A stretch of 64,000 nucleotides of DNA, taken from NCBI RefSeq assembly GCF_014863605.1, contig NZ_CP062252.1, positions 4,969,001-5,033,000 on the forward strand, written 5' to 3'. The number at the start of each line of letters is the position of its first letter. Position 1 is the stretch's first letter. Shown piece by piece: positions 1 to 7,954 of the stretch. Made by a program: the position numbers and the translations under genes. Origin of the DNA: Pseudomonas allokribbensis (GTDB lineage: Bacteria; Pseudomonadota; Gammaproteobacteria; Pseudomonadales; Pseudomonadaceae). A model generated the notes under the pieces. It was not told the origin of the DNA and did no database searches. It worked only from the letters and a program-made list of their open reading frames with translations.

Positions 1-146
1 AGATCAGTCAGCTGATGGACGAGTTGAGCGCCGAAGCCGTCGGCGGTGCCGCCACCGGGGAAGCCTCTCTTCTCGAAATCTTCAACGCCACTTCGACCTC
101 CGACCGCCCCACCCCGATCCCAAACAATCCAAAGGTAACTCAATGA
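1..146 (+). CDS. C-terminal end of a phage protein (partial)
   Basis: The open frame runs in from the window edge and ends at a TGA that overlaps the ATG of the next gene (ATGA). The visible 48 residues are acidic and Pro/Thr/Ser-rich near the end. The tight overlap and the downstream lambda-like tail gene suggest a late phage gene, translationally coupled to its neighbour. I do not recognise the family and the N-terminus is outside the window. Confidence 0.6.
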   Translation, partial: ISQLMDELSAEAVGGAATGEASLLEIFNATSTSDRPTPIPNNPKVTQ

Positions 147-913
147 AAATCGGCAAACGTTCAGTTCTCAAGGTCGGCCTGGCCAACCTTCACTACTCCG
201 AATATGAGCACTCTCGTATTGAGGCTCACACCTTCTCTATTCAGCGTCCGGACGGGACCAAAGGTGTATGGCAAGCCGGTGGCTTGATGAAGTCCGCTCG
301 CCAGCTCCAAACCCTAGCGCTGGAGACCTTCAAAGACTTCGGCGAAGAGATCGTCTCGATCCGGGAAAACAAAGATTTCAACTCGTCCGCGATCGAGCGC
401 TTGAGCAAAGAGAAAATCGCAGGCGTGACAGACACCCTCCTTCCCGCAATGCAGTCGGTCGCGAAGGATATGCTCACCCTGGCCGAAACCGTCACCCAAG
501 GCTTCTCCCCTGTCGCTCCTCGCGCGAGTAGCGATATCGCAGGCTTTCTCGCAGACCAAGAACTGAGAACCCTTGTGCGAGGCCTCAGTCCGGAAGAGCG
601 CCGCAACCTCATGTCCGAAGCGCGCCAGGGTGGTCACCCCGATATCGTCGAAGCAGTGCTAAGAGCAAATCCGATGCTCTCTGGCCTCAACTCTGAAGCA
701 GCAGCGAGCCTTTCCCGGGCGGGCATTGCCGCCTCTCGTGCAGATGACATTGACGTGCTCCGTCAAATGCTGGCCGTCTACGACGATGTGCTCGCCACCA
801 CTTCGCAGGTTGGCGTGTCACTTAGCGGCATGATTGCCAACTCCGCAGGCTATGCCGGCCGATTCGAAAAATGGCGATCCGGTTGTGAGGGCTCCGAAGC
901 TTTGCGCGCTTAG
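143..913 (+). CDS. Phage protein of unknown function, possibly shortened by an in-frame amber codon
   Basis: The 256-residue protein begins at an ATG overlapping the stop of the preceding gene. It is largely helical in character with no membrane segment or motif I recognise. It lies just upstream of a tail assembly gene, so a virion or tail-related role is likely but unproven. The frame stops at TAG 911-913, then stays open for 20 more codons (Leu-Asp-Lys-Ile-Pro... ending Glu-Ser-Glu-Ala-Ala) to TAA 974-976. That tail has a typical Lys/Ala/Glu C-terminal composition, so the ancestral gene probably read CAG at 911 and ended at 976. Family unknown. Confidence 0.7.
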   Translation: MKIGKRSVLKVGLANLHYSEYEHSRIEAHTFSIQRPDGTKGVWQAGGLMKSARQLQTLALETFKDFGEEIVSIRENKDFNSSAIERLSKEKIAGVTDTLLPAMQSVAKDMLTLAETVTQGFSPVAPRASSDIAGFLADQELRTLVRGLSPEERRNLMSEARQGGHPDIVEAVLRANPMLSGLNSEAAASLSRAGIAASRADDIDVLRQMLAVYDDVLATTSQVGVSLSGMIANSAGYAGRFEKWRSGCEGSEALRA

Positions 914-1028
914 CTGGACAAGATCCCGGCCCGAGGAAAACCAAAAGCAGCAGCGGAAGAATCCGAAGCCGCGTAAGCGGTCCGGCGTGCGGTCGTCACA
1001 GTTCGGCCGCCAACTAGGAGCAACTACC

Positions 1029-1391
1029 TTGACCACCTACCAACAGCGCTTCGCCGAGGCGTGCAAGACAACTTGCTTTGCGTCCTACCCACTCAAACAA
1101 GGTCCTGACTCCGGCTACGTGGTGTGGGATGTCCAGCACGTCCGCGACGGCCAGAAGGTGACCATTGACGGGCCGTTCTTCACTGAGGACGAAGCCCGGG
1201 TATCGGCCGATCTTTTGCGCGGTACCTTCCGCGGTGCCAGGGCCTATCAGGGAATCCATGACCGGATCTGGAACTACGACCCACGGCACGAGCAGGTGAC
1301 GATCGACCAGGCTCGGATGTCGCGCTCGCTGCTCGCCATCCGACTGGGTGTTTCGATACCCAACAACAGCGCCCAGGGCGCCCAGGAGTAA
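1029..1391 (+). CDS. Small phage protein of unknown function
   Basis: I take the start as TTG 1029, because an AGGAG Shine-Dalgarno (1016-1020) lies 8 bases upstream. The reading frame upstream of it overlaps the previous gene and has low-complexity basic sequence that looks non-coding. The product is 120 residues with several aromatic residues (motifs YVVWDVQ, DRIWNYD) and no membrane segment. It stops three bases before the next gene, which fits one late phage operon. I do not recognise the family. Confidence 0.65.
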   Translation: MTTYQQRFAEACKTTCFASYPLKQGPDSGYVVWDVQHVRDGQKVTIDGPFFTEDEARVSADLLRGTFRGARAYQGIHDRIWNYDPRHEQVTIDQARMSRSLLAIRLGVSIPNNSAQGAQE

Positions 1392-1394
1392 ACC

Positions 1395-1979
1395 GTGGCC
1401 ATGACCACCGCCTACGGCACCAAAACCCGAATCCTACTGAGCGGATCGGCCGGCAAGCTATTCGGGCGTGAGCACATTTACGAACTCTCTACCGGCGACA
1501 CGCGGGAGGCTGTGAAGGCTGTCGACGTCAATCACCCTGGGTTCGCGAAGTACCTCGCTGATGCGAAACGAAAGGGACTTGAGTTTGCGGTTTTCCGGAA
1601 CCGGAAAAACATTGGCGAGAAGGGGCTAAAGATGGGTGGGGCTCAGGAGATCCGGATCATCCCTGTGATTGCAGGCAGCAAGCGCGCAGGCCTGTTTCAA
1701 ACTGTGCTCGGAGTCGTTTTGATTGCTATGAGCTCTGTAACAAATGGCGCGACCCTGGCACCAGGTATCGCGCTAGCAGCGGGGGGAGTCATCCAGATGC
1801 TAAGCCCTCAGGCTACTGGTCTGAAGCAAAGCACATCTCCTGAGAACGCCCCGTCCTATGCATTCGGTAGCGCCAAGAACACCACCGCCAGCGGCAATCC
1901 GGTCCCGATCTGCATAGGTGAACGCCGGTGGGGTGGAATCATTATCTCTGCCTCTATCCATGCGGAGGATCGCCAATAA
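1395..1979 (+). CDS. Lambda gpI-like phage tail assembly protein
   Basis: The 194-residue protein resembles the tail assembly protein I family of lambda-like siphophages, in which gpI acts with gpK, gpL and gpJ in building the tail tip. The N-terminal half is soluble and ubiquitin-like in spacing. A Gly/Ala-rich hydrophobic stretch covers about residues 100-135 and is followed by a conserved-looking NPVPICIGERRWGG segment. Start is GTG 1395 or ATG 1401. In lambda, gpJ follows gpI; here the next gene is convergent defence DNA, so either J was lost or the phage ends here as a remnant. Confidence 0.75.
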   Translation: MAMTTAYGTKTRILLSGSAGKLFGREHIYELSTGDTREAVKAVDVNHPGFAKYLADAKRKGLEFAVFRNRKNIGEKGLKMGGAQEIRIIPVIAGSKRAGLFQTVLGVVLIAMSSVTNGATLAPGIALAAGGVIQMLSPQATGLKQSTSPENAPSYAFGSAKNTTASGNPVPICIGERRWGGIIISASIHAEDRQ

Positions 1980-1994
1980 CTCTCCATTAACCGC

Positions 1995-2900
1995 TTAGGC
2001 TGATCTTGAATCGAGCTCAGCCTCAGATGGGAGGATCTCAGGCATGTTTATGACCCTGCTGATTTCTTCTACTACTTCAGATAGCGGCTCTACGCTGCAC
2101 TTCTTAGACATACGCATTTTCAAACTAATGTGGGGCATTTTCGCTGGAACGACAGTTTTCATCTTTAGAATTATCAGCGGAAGAGTAAAGTCTTTAGCAG
2201 AGACGTATGTTCTCACAAAACACTTTTCCGGATCTATCCTCGAATCAACATAGGCCAATGCACGGTCAACTTCAGCTTGCCCATGATATAAAACCAAGCT
2301 TTCTAAAATCTCATTTTTTACTTTATTTATTCTATCTTGGTCAACCTCTCCTGTTTGCCCATTACAAACAACACCATAACCTCGAGACACCGTCTGAACT
2401 CCCGAGTGCAAAAAGTGCGCCGCCGCGAATATACGAAACAAAGAACATAAAGATTCAGTAGATCGATCAAACCACCCATCAAAATCGAACCGCCCCCTTA
2501 AATCCTCCAAGGGTAAGTCACAATGCTCTTCATCCATAATTTCAACAAACGCAGCTTCATCGAGCAGAAAATTTTCAATACAGTAGCGAGGTAGGACCAC
2601 TACATTACCAGGGAGCTCTTCTCGCTCACCCGCTAACATATATAGATCACCATCAACAACATATACTGCCGGTCTATCCCCGCCCGCCTCCAGCCTAGCT
2701 TTCGCAGCAGCTATGACGTCAACGCGCGCGCCCAATGGAAAGACCTTATCAAGTGCTATGCGACTAGACATCGCACGAGAAAACATCGCAGCGAATATCT
2801 TTCCATAACCAGGAGCCGTATCTTCAATATACAAATCAAAGTCATTGAAGCTTTCGTAAAAAACCGAGGAGGCAAATTTGGCCGCTTTACTTCTCTCCAT
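1995..2900 (-). CDS. ariB: DUF4435/Toprim effector of a PARIS-type defence system (AriB-like)
   Basis: The 301-residue protein has the DUF4435 layout: an N-terminal YIEDT segment placing a Glu at residue 26, a VVDGDLY segment with Asp83 and Asp85, and a later RYCIENFLLDE block. This is the Toprim arrangement of an acidic residue followed by DxD. In PARIS systems the DUF4435 protein AriB is the toxic effector released by AriA when a phage anti-restriction trigger is sensed, and I recall E26 as its active residue, matching here. It starts 8 bases after the ATPase gene, as one operon. Its base composition is clearly AT-richer than the surrounding chromosome, indicating transfer. Confidence 0.78.
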   Translation of the reverse strand: MERSKAAKFASSVFYESFNDFDLYIEDTAPGYGKIFAAMFSRAMSSRIALDKVFPLGARVDVIAAAKARLEAGGDRPAVYVVDGDLYMLAGEREELPGNVVVLPRYCIENFLLDEAAFVEIMDEEHCDLPLEDLRGRFDFDGWFDRSTESLCSLFRIFAAAHFLHSGVQTVSRGYGVVCNGQTGEVDQDRINKVKNEILESLVLYHGQAEVDRALAYVDSRIDPEKCFVRTYVSAKDFTLPLIILKMKTVVPAKMPHISLKMRMSKKCSVEPLSEVVEEISRVINMPEILPSEAELDSRSA

Positions 2901-2908
2901 TGCTCACC

Positions 2909-4222
2909 TCAGCCCAGACGAATGCAGTTATCAACGTGATACCCAACAATTTCCGGCGAATGGGTCGCAAAGATAAACTGGTTACTTTTTCCGCCTTTTA
3001 TTAACGCATCAACCAACATTTCCTGCCAACGCATATGAAGCGAAATTTCCGGTTCATCAACGACGAAAGCACTGCGTTTACTGGAGCCAAAACGAGCATG
3101 GGCGATCAATATAAGCAGTTGCTTTTCACCCGAAGAGAGAAACTCCAACTCAACCGGCGATCCGTTTTGACTAATCTTTATCTTCCCGAGAGAGTCTACG
3201 AGTAGCTCTTTACGGGAGTGACGAAAAAATTCATTTACCGTATCGCAGAACTCTCTTATGGGTGCATAAAACTTTTCAGCTGATTTCTTCTGACGATCCA
3301 TCTCGGCTAGAACCTTTTGAATACGACGAATCTGCGCCATATTCAGTAGCCATTCCAAACTCCAGGCTCCATCAGAGTCTTTTTCATCACCAGCGATAGC
3401 CACCATTTTCTCAAAAAACTTTTCAATCAGAACGGTAGTTTTTTCGGACCCACCTAAATCTCTAGCAAACTTCTCCAGCTCTTCACGCCGCTGCCTAAGG
3501 TCGGACATCTCCAAATAAGGTCTAGAATCATCAAGAAATTTTGGCTCGATCTCTACGTATTCGAACGTAGACTCGACAATGATATTCAACAGCCTATCCA
3601 ACCTACCATCACTAGCACGACGATATTGCTTATATGCCGCCTGCACTAGTTGCTGACAATTATCTAGCCCATCCAAAATTTCTTTTCGGCGAGATCTCGC
3701 TTGAATACCGTCTTCATCACCGAAAACCTCATCACTAAGCAGGTCATCTTGGTAGTTTCCGAGTCGCCTCTCCAGCCCTAAAAACATTGGTCGCGTCCCA
3801 CGTAAGAAGCCATGGAGCAGAGGACCGCCCGCTCGAATAATTTCTTGCCTATTGTCCTCTATATGACGACGACTACGACCGCCTGTAATAAAAGCTTGAA
3901 TTCGACTCTCACTATTGCTGAACGCGGGTGAGACCGTATAAGAAAACTCCCAACCATTCAACCTGAATAACATTTTCTCCGGAGATGCATTGATGGCCAA
4001 GGTGTATTCCTCACCATCTTTTTCAACTTCTATCTTAAGACTGCTAAACTTAATATCCAGAAGAGATGCAATATCTATCGACAGAGCAGCCTGCATTAAT
4101 CTTAGAGCGGTCGTTTTACCAGCCCCATTATTACCAACAAGAAAATTAATATCAGGCTTAAACTTTAAATTATAATCATAAAAATCATGAACTTTTCTCG
4201 CTGAAAAACTCTTGATAATCAT
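2909..4222 (-). CDS. ariA: ABC-type AAA ATPase of a PARIS-type defence system (AriA-like)
   Basis: A 437-residue SMC/ABC-like ATPase. Walker A is GNNGAGKTT (residues 30-38), the signature is LSSGEKQ (362-368), Walker B is FVVDEPE (Asp389, Glu390) and the H-loop is ATHS (419-422). The helical middle between the two halves fits AAA_15/AAA_21 proteins. Start 4222 is preferred because GGAAG lies five bases upstream; a GTG at 4369 would add 49 residues but has poor ribosome-binding sequence. In PARIS, AriA senses phage anti-restriction proteins and holds AriB. Size, order and spacing match that two-gene system. OLD-like or other ATPase-nuclease pairs are the alternative. Confidence 0.78.
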   Translation of the reverse strand: MIIKSFSARKVHDFYDYNLKFKPDINFLVGNNGAGKTTALRLMQAALSIDIASLLDIKFSSLKIEVEKDGEEYTLAINASPEKMLFRLNGWEFSYTVSPAFSNSESRIQAFITGGRSRRHIEDNRQEIIRAGGPLLHGFLRGTRPMFLGLERRLGNYQDDLLSDEVFGDEDGIQARSRRKEILDGLDNCQQLVQAAYKQYRRASDGRLDRLLNIIVESTFEYVEIEPKFLDDSRPYLEMSDLRQRREELEKFARDLGGSEKTTVLIEKFFEKMVAIAGDEKDSDGAWSLEWLLNMAQIRRIQKVLAEMDRQKKSAEKFYAPIREFCDTVNEFFRHSRKELLVDSLGKIKISQNGSPVELEFLSSGEKQLLILIAHARFGSSKRSAFVVDEPEISLHMRWQEMLVDALIKGGKSNQFIFATHSPEIVGYHVDNCIRLG

Positions 4223-4422
4223 ACGCTCTTCCGTGAATTCAATGATATGAAGCAGTGTCTTATACAGATTAGCTGACTTTACAGTCTCTCCAGTCTGTAG
4301 CCAAGGGTATGCCTGAGCTGATACACGCAAATTCGTGTTTATTTGCGCATTACGCTTGATAAGTGACACTCATAGTGCAACAGTATTAGTAGAACACCTT
4401 AACTGATACGGACAAGCACATA

Positions 4423-5043
4423 ATGTTCATCCGCGCATACCTCCGAGCATCAACCGAAGAGCAGGACGCCAGCCGCGCCCGGGCATCGCTCGAGCAATTC
4501 GCCACCGACCACAACAAGGTGATCGCGAGCGTGTACCTGGAGAACGCCAGTGGCGCGTCGGCAGATCGGCCTGAGCTGCTGCGCCTGCTCAAAGATGCGC
4601 GCAAGGGTGACGTGCTGCTGGTCGAGTCGATAGATCGCCTCTCGCGCCTCCCGGTGGAGGACTGGCAGAAGCTCAAGGCTGCGATCGACTCCAAAGGCTT
4701 GCGCATCGTCGCGCTCGATCTGCCGACCAGTCACCAAGGAATGCAGGACACTAAAGGCGACGAGTTCACCGGCCGGATGTTGGGCGCCATCAACTCGATG
4801 CTGGTGGAAATGATGGCGGCAATCGCGCGCAAGGATTACGAGCAGCGACGGGAGCGCCAGGCTCAGGGCATCGAAAAGGCAAAGGCCGCCGGCAAGTATC
4901 AGGGTCGTCCGGTGGACGCCGATCTACACAAGCGGGTTACAGAACTACTTGCTGCTGGCCTGGGAATCCGTGCAACCGCACGGCACGCGAACTGCTCAAC
5001 CACGACGGTGCTGAGAATCAGGGATGCCGCAACCAAGTCCTAA
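4423..5043 (+). CDS. Serine site-specific recombinase (resolvase/invertase family)
   Basis: The 206-residue protein has the resolvase catalytic domain: Arg8 and nucleophile Ser10 in YLRAST, and the ESIDRLSR block carrying the conserved D-R-x-x-R. A long helix (about residues 105-155) follows, then a short C-terminal helix-turn-helix in which GLGIRATARHANCSTTTVLR resembles Hin/resolvase DNA-binding domains. It is too short to be a large serine integrase, so it probably performs resolution or inversion of a nearby segment. It is divergent from the PARIS-like pair with about 200 bases between them, and GC-rich like a Pseudomonas phage gene. Confidence 0.85.
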   Translation: MFIRAYLRASTEEQDASRARASLEQFATDHNKVIASVYLENASGASADRPELLRLLKDARKGDVLLVESIDRLSRLPVEDWQKLKAAIDSKGLRIVALDLPTSHQGMQDTKGDEFTGRMLGAINSMLVEMMAAIARKDYEQRRERQAQGIEKAKAAGKYQGRPVDADLHKRVTELLAAGLGIRATARHANCSTTTVLRIRDAATKS

Positions 5044-5140
5044 CGGCCTCCGCCGAGCAAATGCTGGCATTGAGCTACGCTTCTTCGACAATGGCTCACT
5101 TTCCTGTGCGCCAGTTTGGTCAAACAGTTGAGGGAGCGAC

Positions 5141-5653
5141 ATGGGACTGAATCAAAAGGATCTCAACCCCGAGATACGTCAATTGATGATTCAAGAGATA
5201 GATCACGATGGCCTGAATCTCTACAAAAGCTCTAATCTCAATGCCCAGGGAAGAATTGTCTGGTGCCAATTACTGAAGGAAGCGTCAGCCAACCATTCGG
5301 ATGATTGGCTAGCGAATGAAATAGCTCGCCAACGACTGCTTAACGCGCACTATTTGCGACAAGGACGACCAGTTGCAATGCCCAGAGACGCCCACACAAA
5401 ACTTGCGGAATGTGAGTTCAATCGCTTTTTCATGCGCGGAATTTGCGTAAAGGCGATTCAATTAGGAGTTCCGGCAGTTGTGGGCTATCGAGCAAGAGCA
5501 TCGTCGAACCCCAGGCCGGAATCCATAGCGATCATCGGCAAGAGATTCGCCCCCCAAGAACTTCTTGATCGGCTTCGTTCTGCTATCGGTGCTGATACCC
5601 CATTCGGATATCCAGGTAGCGCCAACTCCGGCCTTTCGGTTGAATTCGCATAA
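5141..5653 (+). CDS. Hypothetical protein next to the tRNA-Arg insertion site
   Basis: 170 residues, preceded by a strong GAGGGAG ribosome-binding site. The protein is soluble and mixed alpha/beta in character, with no signal peptide or membrane segment. I recognise no catalytic motif. It is the last gene before a rho-independent terminator and the tRNA-Arg(CCT) gene, so it is most likely cargo at the end of the integrated element. Confidence 0.65.
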   Translation: MGLNQKDLNPEIRQLMIQEIDHDGLNLYKSSNLNAQGRIVWCQLLKEASANHSDDWLANEIARQRLLNAHYLRQGRPVAMPRDAHTKLAECEFNRFFMRGICVKAIQLGVPAVVGYRARASSNPRPESIAIIGKRFAPQELLDRLRSAIGADTPFGYPGSANSGLSVEFA

Positions 5654-5669
5654 ATCTGAACCAACAAAA

Positions 5670-5707
5670 AGCCCCGCTAAGCGAGTGCCTGAGCGGGGCT
5701 TTTTTTG
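5670..5707 (+). terminator. Rho-independent terminator
   Basis: A stem of AGCCCCGCT with AGCGGGGCT encloses a 13-base loop and is followed by seven T residues. It closes the prophage-end gene on the plus strand. Confidence 0.9.
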
Positions 5708-5790
5708 CCTATAACATTCCTGTTGCACCCACCATGCACCCATGAGAGTTCAGCGAGAAAAACAGAAACTGCTAGAGACCTTGATTTATA

Positions 5791-5867
5791 TGGTGTCCCA
5801 GGGCAGGTTCGAACTGCCAACCTTCCCCTTAGGAGGGGGATGCTCTATCCAATTGAGCTACTGAGAC
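5791..5867 (-). tRNA. tRNA-Arg (anticodon CCT)
   Basis: Read on the minus strand, the 77-base sequence folds as a cloverleaf. A 7-bp acceptor stem begins GTCTCAG, the anticodon loop is CTCCTAA, the T-loop is GTTCGAA and CCA is encoded at the 3' end. The 3' end faces the phage-derived genes, the usual geometry for a tRNA used as an integration target, so this gene probably marks one prophage boundary. Confidence 0.96.
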
Positions 5868-6150
5868 ACAGGACTGTCGGTGCGACAGACGGCGTGCATG
5901 TTAACGGCCAGGCCCTGATTTGTCATGTCGTCCGCAGGCTTTTTAAGTGTAGGCAGGCGCCCTGCAATGCAGTCGGACGTTTTATCGTGCAATTTGCACC
6001 CCTCCAAAAAGCCATCATTGCAGAATGCAATCCACGCCCTGCTAAAAACCCTGCTAAATGCTTGTTTTTAAAGGACTTGTCAGCGGTTAGACTAGTGGCA
6101 CGACGGCTGCTTCAGTCATTCTTATAAAAGAACAACTGGAGAACCGCCTC

Positions 6151-6381
6151 ATGAACCGCGTCCTCTTGCTCGCCAACGCAATCGCCCTGACGGTTCTGGT
6201 GGGGTTTCAATTCGTTCCCCAGCAAACTGAAGCAGTGGCACAGCGCGTGCCGCACTACCTGCAAGTGCAGAAGGCGCCACAGTGGGCGGTGCTGAGCGAT
6301 CAGCGCGGCGGTGTTGCGCAAGATGTCAGCGAGTCAGATCAGGCACAGACGACACCGATGTCCGAACGCCTGGTGTTTTGA
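6151..6381 (+). CDS. Small exported or membrane-anchored hypothetical protein
   Basis: 76 residues with an N-terminal hydrophobic segment (about residues 4-20) after a single Arg, followed by a polar Gln-rich tail. This fits a signal peptide or a single membrane anchor. GGAG lies about 12 bases upstream. It precedes the PA3371-like membrane gene by 19 bases and may be cotranscribed. No function can be assigned. Confidence 0.6.
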   Translation: MNRVLLLANAIALTVLVGFQFVPQQTEAVAQRVPHYLQVQKAPQWAVLSDQRGGVAQDVSESDQAQTTPMSERLVF

Positions 6382-6400
6382 ATCATTTTCGGAGTACAGC

Positions 6401-6580
6401 ATGTCCAAATCCGCCCTGGGGTTGTTGATCCTCGCTTTCTTGAGCGGTGTTCTGCATTTCTCGCTGTTCGAAGAGACGGAAATCTCTTTGCCCCTGATTG
6501 GCTGCGGCGTTTTCGCTGTGCTGTTTACGCTGGCCCTGGTTGCCGGGCGCAAGATCAAGTTTGATCCGGTACTGCGTTGA
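6401..6580 (+). CDS. Small PA3371-like inner-membrane protein
   Basis: 59 residues with two hydrophobic helices (about 6-22 and 31-50), resembling the short PA3371 family found near phn genes in pseudomonads. The start is ATG 6401 with GGAG ten bases before it. Its last 26 bases overlap the convergent end of phnN. Function unknown. Confidence 0.7.
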   Translation: MSKSALGLLILAFLSGVLHFSLFEETEISLPLIGCGVFAVLFTLALVAGRKIKFDPVLR

Positions 6581-7124
6581 GCCTGACCAGATCCAGCAGA
6601 TGACCAACGGCATCGGCCAGGTCGCCCGAGTTGTCGATCAGATGCACAGTCATGTCAGTTGAACGCCGCTCCTTGAACAGCGCATTGCGAGCGAGCCTGG
6701 CATCGATCTGTTCAAGCGTCTCCCGGCCACGCCTGAGCAAGCGCTCACGCAACACATCATCGCGAACTGTCAGCAACACTGGCACCAATGTCGGGTAGCC
6801 TTCCAGCGCTTGTCGAAGGTTCGCCCGAGAGCCGTTGACCAGCACATGCTTCCCGGCTTTCAACCATTGGTCCATTTCCACCGGAATTCCGTAAGAGAGG
6901 CCGTTGGCTTGCCACGCGAGAGAAAAATCCCCGGCGCGCTGACGCTGTTCGAACTCTTGCGGCGTCACACCGATCGCATCCTCGCCCACCGATTCAGCCG
7001 AACGCGTGATCACCCGCCGCATCACTTCGCAGTTCAACGCACGTAATGGCTCACGCGCAGCCTCGATCAGACTGTCCTTGCCGGAACCGGATGGCCCCAT
7101 GAGATAAATCAGCCTGCCATCCAT
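6555..7124 (-). CDS. phnN: Ribose 1,5-bisphosphate phosphokinase PhnN
   Basis: A 189-residue P-loop kinase related to guanylate kinase. Walker A is GPSGSGKDS (about residues 9-17) and the Arg-rich lid is in LRERLLRRGRETLEQ. PhnN converts ribose 1,5-bisphosphate to PRPP, the last step of phosphonate breakdown by the C-P lyase pathway. The start at 7124 (MDGRLIYL) is chosen because the family begins just before the P-loop and GGAGGG lies upstream. No other phn gene is in the window, so it stands alone here and may act on ribose bisphosphate from other sources. Confidence 0.9.
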   Translation of the reverse strand: MDGRLIYLMGPSGSGKDSLIEAAREPLRALNCEVMRRVITRSAESVGEDAIGVTPQEFEQRQRAGDFSLAWQANGLSYGIPVEMDQWLKAGKHVLVNGSRANLRQALEGYPTLVPVLLTVRDDVLRERLLRRGRETLEQIDARLARNALFKERRSTDMTVHLIDNSGDLADAVGHLLDLVRLNAVPDQT

Positions 7125-7155
7125 CCTGAAAACGCCCTCCGGCGGGCATTTGCCC

Positions 7156-7401
7156 CTAGTAAATCGGCCATTTGCCACTATCCTGTACAAGGTAAGGAAC
7201 AAGGATTCTAGCCGCATAGCATGCACGGTCTGACGTCTTCGGGCATCTGTTCGTGCGCTTCAGGACGCGGTCAGCGATACGGGCCGACGCATTCTTTTCA
7301 AACCAGTCCGCATTTCTGATAATTGGTGCTGGCATTACGCCTTTACCCGGATCAATATTTGTCACAGAATTGACGCCAATGATCTGGCAATTTTGAGGCA
7401 T
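7156..7401 (-). CDS. Possible small basic protein (doubtful ORF)
   Basis: An 81-codon frame with AGAGG nine bases before its ATG. The product is basic with three cysteines and has no motif or family I recognise. It fills most of the 389-base gap between phnN and amrZ, which otherwise shows no gene or clear hairpin. It may be spurious, with the gap acting as the phnN and amrZ upstream region. Confidence 0.25.
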   Translation of the reverse strand: MPQNCQIIGVNSVTNIDPGKGVMPAPIIRNADWFEKNASARIADRVLKRTNRCPKTSDRACYAARILVPYLVQDSGKWPIY

Positions 7402-7513
7402 GATGCGAGCCTCTTAACAATTCAGGTTGAACCATTTGGCGCGGATGCTTGTCCTACGACTCATCCTGCGGCCAATCCCGAGAACCGCTCCCCTGAACTA
7501 ACCGGTTAAATAT

Positions 7514-7840
7514 ATGCGCCCATTGAAACAGGCAATTTATTCCAGCCGTACGGCTGACAAGTTCGTCGTACGTCTGCCAGACGGAATGCGTGAACGCATT
7601 GCCGAGGTGGCTCGCAATCATCATCGCAGCATGAACTCCGAGATCATTGCGCGCCTTGAGCAGAGTCTTATTCAGGAAGGTGCACTGGGCGAAGAGCTGA
7701 GCATGCGCCTCGACAGCCCGGAGCTTTCGCTGCACGAACGCGAGTTGTTGCAACGCTTCCGTCAACTCTCCCATCGCCAGCAGAACGCGCTGGTTTCTCT
7801 GATCGCCCACGACGCCGAAATGGCCGCAGACGCATCCTGA
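7514..7840 (+). CDS. amrZ: AmrZ (AlgZ) ribbon-helix-helix transcription factor
   Basis: A 108-residue Arc/MetJ-type regulator nearly matching P. aeruginosa AmrZ as I remember it. It has a flexible N-terminus, then the ribbon-helix-helix core [20 protein letters not shown] with the DNA-contacting beta strand KFVVRLP, the [15 protein letters not shown] helix and the C-terminal tetramerisation region. AmrZ controls alginate, motility, c-di-GMP genes and iron uptake in pseudomonads and is usually autorepressed. It is a single-gene unit followed directly by a terminator; its own ribosome-binding site is weak. Confidence 0.93.
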   Translation: MRPLKQAIYSSRTADKFVVRLPDGMRERIAEVARNHHRSMNSEIIARLEQSLIQEGALGEELSMRLDSPELSLHERELLQRFRQLSHRQQNALVSLIAHDAEMAADAS

Positions 7841-7858
7841 GTCAAACCGAACATCTCA

Positions 7859-7886
7859 AGCCAGCATGAATGCTGGCTTTTTTTTG
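7859..7886 (+). terminator. Rho-independent terminator of amrZ
   Basis: Stem AGCCAGCA/TGCTGGCT with loop TGAA and a following run of T residues. Confidence 0.92.
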
Positions 7887-7911
7887 CTCGCCATTCTGGC
7901 TTTTCAAGGAC

Positions 7912-7938
7912 GAAAAAAAGCCCGCCAATCGGCGGGCT
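7912..7938 (-). terminator. Rho-independent terminator of mgtE
   Basis: On the minus strand the stem AGCCCGCC/GGCGGGCT is followed by seven T residues, 17 bases past the mgtE stop. Confidence 0.92.
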
Positions 7939-7954
7939 GTTTCGATACGGACAA

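Noticed and set aside
834..1028. Upstream extension of the 120-residue phage gene starting at 1029
   Set aside because: It overlaps the end of the preceding gene in another frame and encodes basic low-complexity sequence; TTG 1029 has a clear AGGAG.
4223..4369. 49-residue N-terminal extension of the ATPase from GTG 4369
   Set aside because: Poor ribosome-binding sequence and no match to the family start; 4222 has GGAAG. Not fully excluded.
4423..5043. Serine recombinase as the integrase that put the element into the tRNA
   Set aside because: It is resolvase-sized and lacks the large C-terminal domains of serine integrases; tRNA targets normally use tyrosine integrases.
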